A DNA stretch of 28,302 nucleotides from CAYSBK01 sp964429265 (GCA_964429265.1 CAYSBK010000014.1:1-28302), one strand, 5' to 3'; numbered from the stretch's first letter, positions 15,525 to 24,340 are shown. The notes: generated by a model not told the origin, from the letters alone. Program-made: numbers and translations.

Positions 15525-15599
15525 GGCCCCATCGTCTAGGCAGGTCTAGGACACCGGGTTTTCAACCCGGCAACAGGGGTTCGAATCCCCTTGGGGCTA
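15525..15599 (+). tRNA. tRNA-Glu (anticodon TTC)
   Basis: The cloverleaf is readable. The acceptor strands are GGCCCCA and TGGGGCT, with a G-T wobble as the first pair. The D arm lies around TCGTCTAGG, and the anticodon stem CCGGG/CCCGG encloses loop TTTTCAA with anticodon TTC. The T arm is AGGGG-TTCGAAT-CCCCT. The sequence closely follows the bacterial tRNA-Glu pattern. The CCA end is not fully encoded (C then T after the discriminator A), so a CCA-adding enzyme is needed. It begins nine bases after the ferredoxin stop with no promoter of its own visible. Confidence 0.93.
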
Positions 15600-15667
15600 C
15601 TTGGCCGGCACTATGTGTCTCGGCGGGGCTGTACCGGCAGCGACGCCGGATTTCCCGGACGCCCGGA

Positions 15668-15696
15668 TTGACAGCCTCGTGCCGGTTCGAAATAAT
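15668..15696 (+). promoter_or_regulatory. Near-consensus promoter of tRNA-Leu
   Basis: TTGACA (15668-15673, 6/6), a 17-base spacer and AATAAT (15691-15696, 5/6). Transcription should begin near 15703, eleven bases before the mature 5' end. This makes tRNA-Leu a unit separate from the ferredoxin-tRNA-Glu transcript. Confidence 0.75.
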
Positions 15697-15713
15697 TCGA
15701 AAGCAGCTTGTTA

Positions 15714-15798
15714 GCCCAGGTGGCGGAATAGGCAGACGCGCTAGCTTGAGGGGCTAGTGGGAAATTTTCCCGTGCTGGTTCGAATCCAGTCCTGGGCA
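15714..15798 (+). tRNA. tRNA-Leu (anticodon GAG)
   Basis: 85-base class II tRNA. The acceptor GCCCAGG pairs fully with CCTGGGC (15791-15797), followed by discriminator A. The anticodon stem CTAGC/GCTAG encloses loop TTGAGGG with anticodon GAG. A long variable arm follows around GGGAAATTTTCCC, and the T arm is CTGG-TTCGAAT-CCAG. It reads CTC and CTT codons. CCA is not encoded. Confidence 0.93.
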
Positions 15799-15832
15799 GT
15801 GGGGGTATGGCGACGGCTGCACGGCCGGCTTT

Positions 15833-16693
15833 CTATGGCCCGGCCAGGTAGGAACTGCGTGCGTAAGGCTCGCTGCAAACACGGGAAAATCCCAGCGATA
15901 GTGCAACTTCCCTCCAGTACCCAAACTTCTCAGGCCGGACGTATTCAACCACATCGAGCGAACCAGCCGAAGGCTTGAGGTACTGGCCGATCGTGATCCG
16001 GCTGCAGCCGACCCGCCGCAGGTCCGTCAGTACGTCCATAACCTCCCTGTCGCTTTCGCCCAGCCCCAGCATAATCGAAGACTTCGTCTCGATGCGGTGG
16101 TAACTTGTCTTTGCAAGCTCCAGCAGTCGAAGCGAGTCCTGGTAATCTGCACCCGGCCTGGCCGAACGGTAAAGCCGCGGAACCGTCTCTACATTGTGTG
16201 CAAACACGAAAGGCAGTGCCCCGCGCAACACCTCGAGTGCCTCAGCCTGGCAGTGCCGGAAGTCGGGTACCAGTATCTCAAACTTAACACCAGGACATTG
16301 GCGTCTGACCTGCCGGATACAATCGCGGAAGTGGCCGGCACCGCCGTCCGGCAGGTCGTCGCGCGTAACGCTTGTCAGAACCAGGTACTTGACCTGCAAT
16401 TGCTCGACAAAGCGTGCAATCCTGCCCGGCTCGGCCGGGTCCGGCGCAGAGGGTCTGCCCCCGGCCACCGAGCAGAACCTGCAGTTTCGCGTACAAGCCG
16501 GTCCAAGAATCAGAATTGTCGCTGTGCCTTTCTGCCAGCAAACACCCCTGTTGGGACAGTTCGCGTCCGTGCAGACGCTGCGCAGGCCAAGCCGCTCGAG
16601 CACCCGGCCGGTTCGCTCGTAGTTGCCACCGGCCGGCAGCGGCCTTCGAAGCCAGTAAGGCAGTTTTCTCGCTGTTATCTTTGCTCGGAGCAT
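15833..16693 (-). CDS. lipA: Lipoyl synthase
   Basis: Radical SAM enzyme that inserts two sulphur atoms into protein-bound octanoyl groups. The auxiliary-cluster cysteines C41, C46 and C52 (VCTDANCPNRGVCW) and the radical SAM cysteines C67, C71 and C74 (CTRNCRFC) are both present. The C-terminal RSSY motif, whose Ser binds the auxiliary cluster in LipA, is in YARSSYLA. At 286 residues it matches the family minimum. The ATG at 16693 lies inside lipB, overlapping it by 19 bases, so translation is probably coupled. It converges on tRNA-Leu, with 34 bases between them. The N-terminus is short compared with E. coli LipA (321) but keeps all cluster ligands. Confidence 0.96.
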   Translation of the reverse strand: MLRAKITARKLPYWLRRPLPAGGNYERTGRVLERLGLRSVCTDANCPNRGVCWQKGTATILILGPACTRNCRFCSVAGGRPSAPDPAEPGRIARFVEQLQVKYLVLTSVTRDDLPDGGAGHFRDCIRQVRRQCPGVKFEILVPDFRHCQAEALEVLRGALPFVFAHNVETVPRLYRSARPGADYQDSLRLLELAKTSYHRIETKSSIMLGLGESDREVMDVLTDLRRVGCSRITIGQYLKPSAGSLDVVEYVRPEKFGYWREVALSLGFSRVCSEPYARSSYLAGP

Positions 16694-17388
16694 ATGTCGG
16701 CCGGCCTTTGAAAATACTCCCCCAGCATTGTTCTTAGAATGTCCTTCACGTCCGCTATGGAATGTCGCACCCCGGTCTGCTCCAGCACAGATGTCACTTG
16801 CACGCCCTCAAGCCCGCAGGGAACGATCAAATCGAATATGCTCAGGTCATTGCTGATATTTATCGCCATTCCGTGGTAACTTATCCCTCTTGAAAACCGC
16901 ACCCCTATCGAGGCGATTTTTCTCGAACCGACCCACAGCCCGGGAAATCCTGTGCGTGCTTCCGCCGATACCCCCAACTCCGCAAGCACCGCCGCACCAA
17001 GCTGCTCCAGCCTTCGGATATATTCGCCCACGCCCAGGCCGAAATCGGCGGCCCTCAAAATCGGATAAATCACCAACTGCCCCGGATTGTGCGCGGTCGC
17101 GCCGCCGCCGCGCCTTGTCTCGACAAGCTCAACCCCTCGCTTCGACAGCACCTCTGCTTCGACCTTCAACCTGTTTGCGCCGGTTCTCGCCCCGAACGTA
17201 ATCACCGGCGGATGCTCGACACATAGCACGGTATCCGGCACCAGACCCAGATGCCTGGCACGCACAAGGTGATATTGAAGGGCCAGCATATCACGATAGG
17301 CCGCCACGCCGCAGTCCAGCACCTTTAGCGCGCCGCCGGCCGTTTCATATTTGGTATCAGCAGACCAGTTTGGCAACGTGATGCTCAT
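16675..17388 (-). CDS. lipB: Octanoyl-ACP:protein N-octanoyltransferase
   Basis: Moves octanoate from acyl carrier protein to the lipoyl domains of 2-oxoacid dehydrogenases or GcvH, supplying the LipA substrate. The 237-residue protein has RRGGGATAHNPGQLVIYPI (92-110). GSRKIASIGVRF holds catalytic Lys157, and SYHGMAINISNDLSIFDLIVPCG holds nucleophilic Cys191. The spacing (34 residues) equals E. coli Lys135-Cys169. The start ATG (17388-17386) overlaps the TGA of the upstream GH127 gene (17387-17385) as ATGA. The lipA start lies inside the lipB end. lipB-lipA is a normal pair; the glycosidase in front of it is not. Confidence 0.96.
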   Translation of the reverse strand: MSITLPNWSADTKYETAGGALKVLDCGVAAYRDMLALQYHLVRARHLGLVPDTVLCVEHPPVITFGARTGANRLKVEAEVLSKRGVELVETRRGGGATAHNPGQLVIYPILRAADFGLGVGEYIRRLEQLGAAVLAELGVSAEARTGFPGLWVGSRKIASIGVRFSRGISYHGMAINISNDLSIFDLIVPCGLEGVQVTSVLEQTGVRHSIADVKDILRTMLGEYFQRPADICSEQR

Positions 17389-20300
17389 TGCTTCTTGAAT
17401 CGCCAGTATATCGCGTAGCGCTGTCCGAATAGTTTGTAAAACGGTATCAGCGTTACGTCTTTCGGCCGACCGGCATTCACCGTTCGGAACGTCAGCGCCT
17501 TGCCTGCAACGGGCTTGACCCAGCTATCGAGGTCATTCTTGTCCGCCGCGAAATACGGCGCCGGCCGAACCCGAACGCTTCGCAGTACGCCCTGGCTGGC
17601 CGAGTAAACCGTTCGCTTATCCATCCCCTCGGTACCAAGCTCGCCCGCCAGAACCAGCGGACCATACATAATCGCCGCAAGGTTCGCATCATCCGGCATC
17701 GGCGCCGGGTGAAGCTTCATCGGTAAACTAACGTCGATCCTGTCACCGTCGGCCCATACTCTCTCGAGGGTGACAAAACTGACCGGCCGGGCCTTTACCT
17801 GCTGTTTCTGGTTGTTGATTGTGATTGTCGCCGGGTTCGCCAGCCAGTACGGCATCCGAATGCGAATCGCAAATCTTTTCGGCGTCTGCGTCTTTACAAT
17901 GAGGCTTGTGCCCTGTTGCTCGGGGAAACCGGTTTCCTGACGTATCACCACACCTTTCTCAGGCCAGCTCAGTTCCGATGCGATAAACAGGTTCACGTAG
18001 ATACCCTTGTCGTCGTAAAAGTAAATAGCCTCGCCGTACCTGGCGTGATTTTCCATCCCCGTCCCCGTGCAGCACCAGAACGAATCGTACGGCGTATTGA
18101 ATATCTTCCAGTACCCCGACGCCAAAGGCACAAAGTACATCATCATCCCGGTATTGGGGTCCTGCGTCGAAAGGATACCGTTGAACAGCGCCCGCTCGTA
18201 AAAGTCGCCGCAGCGTGCGTCGGCGCTCCAGCAGAAAAGATGCCGCGTCAGCTTCAGCATATTGTACGTGCAGCAGGTCTCCTGCGTGGCGCAACTCAAT
18301 TCCCCGGCCAGTTCATAAGGCCCCGTCCGCCAGTGCTCGTGGTTGCTCGTGCCGCCTGTGCAATAACTGCGGGCCGAAACCACCTGCTGCCAGAAAAACG
18401 TCGCGATGTTGTAGTAATACGGCTGGCGCGTCAGTTCGTACTCGCGCGCAGCGCCGATTATCTTCGGTATCTGCGTATTGACGTGCAGACCCGTCAGCCT
18501 GTCCTGGAAGTTCGCCAGAGGCTCGAACACCGCCTTGTGGTCGAAGCGTCTTGCCAGCGCGAGATGATCGGGGTCTTTTGTGACGGCGTAGAGATTGCTC
18601 AATACCTCGTTCATCCCGCCGAACTCCACTTCCAGCATACGCTGGGTCTGCTGTTCGTCGATACTGTCCAGGTTCATCTTCGCCCAGCCGGCCATCGCCA
18701 CCGCAATATCCAGCGCCTGCTTGTTGCCGCAATGGTGATACATATCCAGCAGGCCCGCCATAATCTTGTGATAGGTATACCACGGCGCCCACCACGGACC
18801 CACTCCGTATATCACCTTTTTGAACCCCTCTTCCGGAAATGCGCCCAGGTAGCCGGTTCCCAGCGCTTTCTGGCATTCGGCCAGTTCGGCAACTATCGCG
18901 TCGGCCTTGGCCTTTAACCCTGCGTCACCCGTAGCCGCATACATAAGCGCGCAGGCCGAAAGGTAATGCCCCATCGTGTGCCCGCGAAGCTGCCGTTTCT
19001 CCCAGCCCCCCAGCGGCTCCGCCGACGAAGGCAGCCCCGCCGTCACCCGGAACATATGCAGCAAGCGCTGCGAGTCGAGCATGTACAGGTACTTGCGGTC
19101 TCGCAGCATCGCATCCTTGAACGGCCCATCCAGCAATCGTACCAGCCTCAGGTCGAAAGGTCTGCACGCCGGAATCTTTTCCCGTGGTGGTGCTTTCGGA
19201 AGACCCGAACGGTAAAGCTCATCAAGTTGCTTTTCTATCTCCGCGAGTTTTCTCACCGCCCCTGCCTTTCCCGCGGCCGCCGCCTCGAGGTACTGCTTCG
19301 CCGATGCGCTTAGCGAATCGAGCCGCCTGCGATAATTCTGCCGGTCGGCTTGGCCGGCGCCGCTTTCAAACCTCTGCTTAAGGTACTCATATTGATTCGT
19401 AACCATCCTGAGCTTCAATCGCACGTCCGCAATCTGCCGTTCATACCGCCGGCTGCGGTAATAGACTCGCCGAACCCGCTCCAGCCCCTTCAGGTCCGTG
19501 ACATTTGCGGCCAGCCTCTCGGCCCTGGCCGGCAGCTTTCCTATCTGCCTGGTCGCCCCTGCGTACCTCTTCGCAACCGCCGCCGGCTTCCAGTAAGCAA
19601 TCGCAGCCTCCAGGTTCCCCGGCTGGGCCGGCACCACCCAGATTCCGTCCTGCTTCTCCCAGCCCATCTGCTGTCTTTCCCCGGCGCCGGCAAAGTCCTG
19701 CATCACCAGCGCCCACAGCCGCTCGGCATATATATGCCTTTGTCCGCCCCCTGACTGCAGCGAAAAATAATAGGCGTGATTGGCCGCGCGGTTGTTCACC
19801 TTTATCAATAGCTCATTGACGCCCTTCCTGCAGCGAACCTTCACAACGTCCTGGTCCGGCCCAGCCTTCCTGCCGATGTCCCTGGCCAGCACCTTCTCGC
19901 CGTTGAACCACACCTGTATTCCGTCGTTGCTGCCCAGGTACAGGGTCAATTCCGTCGCGGCACCCGTTTTTATCTGCCGGTAGACATAGTCGGCCGCAAT
20001 CAATCCCTCGCCCGACGCCCCGTCGCCCGATAGCTTGTGAATTTCACCGTCCACCCAGTCGTCACGCCTGGTCCACTTGAGCCTGCCGTTGTCATACGTC
20101 CGGCTCAGGTCGACGCCTTCTTCCGGCCCGAAGACAACCTCGTACGGCGAACGGTTCGGGCTTGTAAATGGTCCTATCGTGTACCACGGGCCCGGCTCGA
20201 CCCGCATATCCTCGAGCATTTGCCTCTGCCGGTCCTGCTGTCGGCGGGTTAATTGCTCGATTTCAATCAGGCTGCACCGCATCGTCTCCTGCCACGTGTC

Positions 20301-20414
20301 TTTCTTGACATAAAACTCCGGTCGCTGCTGCCGCACTGTTGAAGCTGATGCTGATAACGCAACCACGCTCCACAACAGCACGCCCGGCAGGCTGATTGTC
20401 TTTCTCTCCATCAT
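17385..20414 (-). CDS. Secreted GH127-family glycosidase with extra N-terminal domains
   Basis: 1009 residues. A signal peptide (about 1-25) is followed by a beta-rich module (about 75-220; TLYLGSNDGIQVWFNGEKVL is typical of PA14-like sugar-binding sandwiches). A helical, charged segment (about 265-405) follows, then a GH127/DUF1680 barrel from about 418. GH127 members such as Bifidobacterium HypBA1 are beta-L-arabinofuranosidases with a zinc site E-x-C plus Cys-Cys. The equivalents here are Glu712-Thr-Cys714 and Cys781-Cys782 (FWCCTGTGMEN); Cys781 would be the nucleophile. Glu693 may be the acid/base, but this is less certain. The true sugar could be another furanoside or alpha-linked unit. 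SD GAAGGGG precedes the two start ATGs (20414, 20411). It overlaps lipB by four bases and is divergent from the FN3 protein gene. Confidence 0.88.
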   Translation of the reverse strand: MMERKTISLPGVLLWSVVALSASASTVRQQRPEFYVKKDTWQETMRCSLIEIEQLTRRQQDRQRQMLEDMRVEPGPWYTIGPFTSPNRSPYEVVFGPEEGVDLSRTYDNGRLKWTRRDDWVDGEIHKLSGDGASGEGLIAADYVYRQIKTGAATELTLYLGSNDGIQVWFNGEKVLARDIGRKAGPDQDVVKVRCRKGVNELLIKVNNRAANHAYYFSLQSGGGQRHIYAERLWALVMQDFAGAGERQQMGWEKQDGIWVVPAQPGNLEAAIAYWKPAAVAKRYAGATRQIGKLPARAERLAANVTDLKGLERVRRVYYRSRRYERQIADVRLKLRMVTNQYEYLKQRFESGAGQADRQNYRRRLDSLSASAKQYLEAAAAGKAGAVRKLAEIEKQLDELYRSGLPKAPPREKIPACRPFDLRLVRLLDGPFKDAMLRDRKYLYMLDSQRLLHMFRVTAGLPSSAEPLGGWEKRQLRGHTMGHYLSACALMYAATGDAGLKAKADAIVAELAECQKALGTGYLGAFPEEGFKKVIYGVGPWWAPWYTYHKIMAGLLDMYHHCGNKQALDIAVAMAGWAKMNLDSIDEQQTQRMLEVEFGGMNEVLSNLYAVTKDPDHLALARRFDHKAVFEPLANFQDRLTGLHVNTQIPKIIGAAREYELTRQPYYYNIATFFWQQVVSARSYCTGGTSNHEHWRTGPYELAGELSCATQETCCTYNMLKLTRHLFCWSADARCGDFYERALFNGILSTQDPNTGMMMYFVPLASGYWKIFNTPYDSFWCCTGTGMENHARYGEAIYFYDDKGIYVNLFIASELSWPEKGVVIRQETGFPEQQGTSLIVKTQTPKRFAIRIRMPYWLANPATITINNQKQQVKARPVSFVTLERVWADGDRIDVSLPMKLHPAPMPDDANLAAIMYGPLVLAGELGTEGMDKRTVYSASQGVLRSVRVRPAPYFAADKNDLDSWVKPVAGKALTFRTVNAGRPKDVTLIPFYKLFGQRYAIYWRFKKQ

Positions 20415-20468
20415 CGTGCCCCTTCAAATCACGCCGACACACAAGACAGCCTATTCCAATGCCCCTTC

Positions 20469-20497
20469 AGTATAGCCGCTGCCACTCACAACAACAA
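20469..20497 (-). promoter_or_regulatory. Promoter candidate of the GH127-lipB-lipA unit
   Basis: On the minus strand TTGTTG (20497-20492, 3/6), a 17-base spacer and TATACT (20474-20469, 5/6). The leader would be about 48 bases and contains the SD sequence GAAGGGG just before the start codons. Confidence 0.4.
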
Positions 20498-20529
20498 CGC
20501 CCCAACTGTCGACAAGAACGCCTTCGCAT

Positions 20530-20557
20530 TTGACCGCCCGGGCAAAATCCGTAGAAT
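20530..20557 (+). promoter_or_regulatory. Promoter of the duplicated-domain secreted protein
   Basis: TTGACC (20530-20535, 5/6), a 16-base spacer and TAGAAT (20552-20557, 5/6). Transcription would start near 20564, giving a leader of about 46 bases. An in-frame ATG at 20556 would lie within the -10 box, which supports the downstream start at 20610. Confidence 0.6.
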
Positions 20558-20609
20558 GCACTGCCCGGAAGTAAACCGGATGGTTGGGTCATTTTTGAAA
20601 GGTAACGCG

Positions 20610-22661
20610 ATGTCTATGAGATTCTTTTGCCTGGTGCTGTGCATTTGTGCCCTCAACAAAGGTCTTATCCGCGCCGAAGCCGCCACGTATGAACTCTTGA
20701 AGGTCGATCTATGCTGTCCGCGAGACGACGCCACTGCCAAGCCCGGCTGGATAAACTGGCGCGTCCCCGGCGGCTGTGACGGCGATGCCCACGGGCCGAT
20801 CGTCCTGTGGAACGTCAACCAGACACGCATAAACCTCGAATTGAAGGTCCTCGGCGGCCTGAACTTCGGCAACCTGCGAGCCGGCCCCGGCGACCCCATC
20901 GCCAATACCTACTATACCGAGGCCCGAGACATCGGCAGGATGCTCCGCGACTGCTGCACCGAACGCGAAAAATCCATCGCCATAAGCATCCAGCTCGTTA
21001 TCAGCGGCCCCGGCCTGACCGCCGGAGACTACGTGCTCTACAGCTATCACAACGTCAGCCGTAACCGCGGCAACCTCGACAGGATGTACACCATAACCGC
21101 AAGCGGCCCCGGCGTCATTCAGCTCGACAACTTCTGCGATGTGCTCGTCCAGCACGTCCGCTGCGACGACGAACTGCTGCCCTCGCAGATAAAGTTTCAT
21201 ACCGAAGACGGCGGGCCCGTAACGATAACCTACCACGCCAGTGAAACCAGTGCCGTGCTCAACGCCTTCGAGCTGCACGCCCTGCAGCCCTTGAAGCTGG
21301 CCTCCGACCCGTTCCCGCCGGACGGCACCACGGCCGTTCCGCCAGACATCACCGTCAGTTGGACACCCGGCGCGGATGCCGCCGGACACATCCTTTTTGT
21401 AGGCTCCGACATCAAGGAAACCATAAGGGACCCAAGGGATGACTGCACCGCCGGCCCACTCGACGCCAACAGCTACCACCTCACGAATCTTGATATGGGT
21501 AAGACCTATTACTGGCGCGTTGACGAGATTCAAAAGGATAATCCCGACGTCGCCCTGCACGGAATGATCTGGAAGTTCACCACCATCGACGGCAAGGCCT
21601 GCAAGCCCCACCCACTTGATACCGCTGTAAATGTGCCCGCCAACGTCACTCTCAAGTGGAAAGCCGGTTACACCGGCGCCCGCCACAGGGTCTATTTCGG
21701 CACAAGCCCCCTCGATACCTATTTCTATGCCGAACCCGTCTACGAAGGCGACGCCACAAGTTTCAAGCCGCCCCGGCTCGAAAAAGCCACCACCTACTAC
21801 TGGCGCGTCGACCAGATATACGGCGACAAAACCGTGATGGGTGACGTTTGGACCTTCACCACCGAGGGAACGCTGATGCTGCAGGTTGACCTTGCACTTC
21901 CGAAGTGGGGTACCAGCGAACCGATACCCGAAACCGCAAAGCCCGGCTGGACCATCTGGGCAGACCCCCGCTGGGCCGATATGTACAGCCACGACGTCGC
22001 CAAACTGGAAAACGCCGGCGGAACCGGCATCAACGTCTGGCTGTCGCTCGGAAACGAGGGAATGGGCGCGCTGAAGGTCAAGGGTATGAGGATGTACTCG
22101 ATGGCCGGCGACGGGCCCCCTGCCGGCCGACCCCAAGGCGACCCGCTCTGCAATACCTGGTACCAGTCCGCTGACTGGGCCTCCCACAGCGGCCGGTCTC
22201 TCGAATGGGGCAACATACTTCTGGCGTTCGAGAACATACCACCCGGAGAATACGAGCTTTATAGTTACCACAACCACTTTTATCATTGCGACCGCTACGA
22301 AACCAGTTGCCTCGGCACCATCAAGTACAGGAGCTTCTTTATGGCCGACGCTCCCGAGCAGGGACCGATGCCGGCCATTACCGTCCAGGCATTGCCCCCG
22401 AAACCCCTGCCCGGCTACGAGGACTGGTCCTTCCCGAAAGGCCCAGGCAAAGGCGTTACCGCGATCAAAAACGCCTACAACGTGAAGACCCAGCACATTG
22501 ACGAAGATGAAAAGCTATCGCCCTCGGTCGTTCGTTTCCGCACGGACGGCTCGCCCGTGCTGGTGGTTTACGAGGCCCCCAAGTTCTACATCGACTATCG
22601 GGATTATCCCGGAGGCAGGGCCATCCTGAATGCCTTTCGCCTGGTTCAGCTGGGCCGCTGA
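20610..22661 (+). CDS. Secreted protein: duplicated domain flanking two FN3-like domains
   Basis: 683 residues from ATG 20610, with SD GAAAGG (20596-20601) eight bases upstream and a signal peptide (1-24). Residues 29-226 and 422-681 are copies of one domain. AKPGWINW/AKPGWTIW, GDPIANTYY/GDPLCNTWY, GDYVLYSYHN/GEYELYSYHN, QHVRCDDELLPSQIKF/QHIDEDEKLSPSVVRF and AVLNAFELHAL/AILNAFRLVQL recur in the same order. Between them are two FN3-like domains (about 231-325 and 331-418), each with a TYYWRVD strand. No catalytic motif, sorting signal or C-terminal helix is seen, so the protein is probably released or held through binding. The duplicated domain may bind carbohydrate. That is inferred from its beta-rich look and the divergent glycosidase gene, not from a known family. 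Confidence 0.82.
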   Translation: MSMRFFCLVLCICALNKGLIRAEAATYELLKVDLCCPRDDATAKPGWINWRVPGGCDGDAHGPIVLWNVNQTRINLELKVLGGLNFGNLRAGPGDPIANTYYTEARDIGRMLRDCCTEREKSIAISIQLVISGPGLTAGDYVLYSYHNVSRNRGNLDRMYTITASGPGVIQLDNFCDVLVQHVRCDDELLPSQIKFHTEDGGPVTITYHASETSAVLNAFELHALQPLKLASDPFPPDGTTAVPPDITVSWTPGADAAGHILFVGSDIKETIRDPRDDCTAGPLDANSYHLTNLDMGKTYYWRVDEIQKDNPDVALHGMIWKFTTIDGKACKPHPLDTAVNVPANVTLKWKAGYTGARHRVYFGTSPLDTYFYAEPVYEGDATSFKPPRLEKATTYYWRVDQIYGDKTVMGDVWTFTTEGTLMLQVDLALPKWGTSEPIPETAKPGWTIWADPRWADMYSHDVAKLENAGGTGINVWLSLGNEGMGALKVKGMRMYSMAGDGPPAGRPQGDPLCNTWYQSADWASHSGRSLEWGNILLAFENIPPGEYELYSYHNHFYHCDRYETSCLGTIKYRSFFMADAPEQGPMPAITVQALPPKPLPGYEDWSFPKGPGKGVTAIKNAYNVKTQHIDEDEKLSPSVVRFRTDGSPVLVVYEAPKFYIDYRDYPGGRAILNAFRLVQLGR

Positions 22662-22674
22662 CCCGACGGATGCT

Positions 22675-23460
22675 TCAGATAATGGTTGTGTGTGCGGCGT
22701 CGAACATCCGCACCGCCCCACCGTCAAGCTGAACGACCAGGCCCCGGTCGGGGTCGGTCCCGATGCAGGTGCCGCGGAACCTTCGGCCGTTATATACCAG
22801 CTCAACCCTGTGATGAAAAAGGATGCTCATCTCCTGCCAGCGCCCTATTACGTCGTCCGGTGTTTTTCGGGCGCGGTTGTACCAGTGCTCGAAGCGCGTA
22901 AGCAATTGCCCCGCCAGCGCCGTGCGGTCCACCGTCGCACCGGTTTCAATATCGATGCTCGTGGCCGTTGAACGCAACTGGCGAGGGAAACAAAGCCTCG
23001 ACTGGTGACAGTTTATTCCCATCCCCACGATGTAGGCGGTGCGTCCACCGACACGCACCGATTCCAGCAGTATGCCGGCCACCTTCTTGCTGTTGAGTCT
23101 GACATCGTTGGGCCATTTAATCTTTGCGTCAGCGCCGCTAACATCGGCAACCGCCTCGGCCACCGCCACGGCGCTGGCCAACGACAGCAGTTCACCGCCG
23201 CCCTCATACCTCGTCAGAAGAATCGAGCAGAGGATGCTGTCGCCGGGGCCGCTGAACCACTTCCGACGGGCCCTGCCACGTCCGGCGGTTTGTTCCTCGG
23301 CGAAAACAACCAGCCCGTCATTGTCCTTGTTCGATGCATACTCGGCTGCTATGTCGTTGGTGCTGGATGTGCACTTGTAAACCAGCACGTTCCGACCTAT
23401 GAGCTTCGTACGCAGAGCACCCGCTATCTTGTCACGATCCAAATGGTCGCTGCGAGGCAT
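22675..23460 (-). CDS. birA: Biotin--[acetyl-CoA-carboxylase] ligase
   Basis: Activates biotin to biotinyl-AMP and attaches it to the carboxyl carrier protein. The 261-residue protein has the TSSTND start of the catalytic core and the biotinyl-AMP loop GRGRARRKW (60-68). KWPNDV (115-120) and KKVAGILLE (biotin-contacting Lys126) follow, with a C-terminal SH3-like tail. The N-terminal winged helix of bifunctional BirA is missing, so it should be a ligase only and not a biotin-operon repressor. It starts 11 bases after the nadC stop. It converges on the duplicated-domain gene with a 13-base gap. Confidence 0.94.
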   Translation of the reverse strand: MPRSDHLDRDKIAGALRTKLIGRNVLVYKCTSSTNDIAAEYASNKDNDGLVVFAEEQTAGRGRARRKWFSGPGDSILCSILLTRYEGGGELLSLASAVAVAEAVADVSGADAKIKWPNDVRLNSKKVAGILLESVRVGGRTAYIVGMGINCHQSRLCFPRQLRSTATSIDIETGATVDRTALAGQLLTRFEHWYNRARKTPDDVIGRWQEMSILFHHRVELVYNGRRFRGTCIGTDPDRGLVVQLDGGAVRMFDAAHTTII

Positions 23461-23471
23461 AACTGGTCGGT

Positions 23472-24340
23472 TTAGCTGTCAAGCCCGATATCGACCGCCG
23501 TTGCCGAATGAGTAATCGCCCCCACGGCAATGCGGTCAACGCCGCTGTGGGCGATCGCCGAAACGTTATTCAGCGTGATGTTGCCGGATGCCTCCAGCAA
23601 CGGCTTCCTGTTCTTGCCGCACATCCGATCACGCATCTCCACCGCGTGCTTGAGCTGCCACTGCCCCATATTATCCAGCAGCACGATGTCGATTCCCGGT
23701 ATCTCCAGCACGTAGTTGAGCTGGTCGTCCACGTGGTCCACCTCCACGGCGATGAACTTGACCCCCTTCAGTTGCCGGGCCTGTGAGATTATTTTCGCAA
23801 GTTTCTGCTGAAAGTTTCGGCCAAGCTTGGCCAGATGGTTGTCCTTTATCAGGATACCGTCATACAGCCCGAGCCGATGGTTGCGTCCGCCGCCGCATCG
23901 AACCGCGTACTTTTCCAGTATCCGCCAGCCCGGAAGCGTCTTGCGTGTGTCGTATATCTTGGCCTTCGTGCCCTGCACGGCCCGAACATATTTTCTGGTC
24001 GTGGTGGCGATGCCGCTGAGCCTCTGCAGAAAATTCAGCATAACCCTTTCGGCACTGAGCATGGCCCGCAGCGGCCCCTCGATGGTGCCGATCCTGCAGC
24101 CCACATAGGCATCGTCCCCGTCGTTCCTGAGGATCTTCAGGCGAAGCCGCGGGTCGTAACGGTACAGAATCTCCCGGACGATTTCCATCCCGCAGACCAC
24201 TATCTCTTCCCGCGAGATGATGTTGGCCCGGTGCATCGTGTCTTTCTTGAACAGAAGCTCGCTGGTGGTGTCACCGGCACCGAGGTCCTCGGCAATGGCA
24301 AGTTCGATCAACGGTATAACGTCTTTTATGTTGAGTTTCT

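Noticed and set aside
20709..22496. 595-residue minus-strand frame
   Set aside because: Antisense to the duplicated-domain protein, with no signal peptide or motif; the plus-strand gene has a promoter, an SD sequence and internal repeats.
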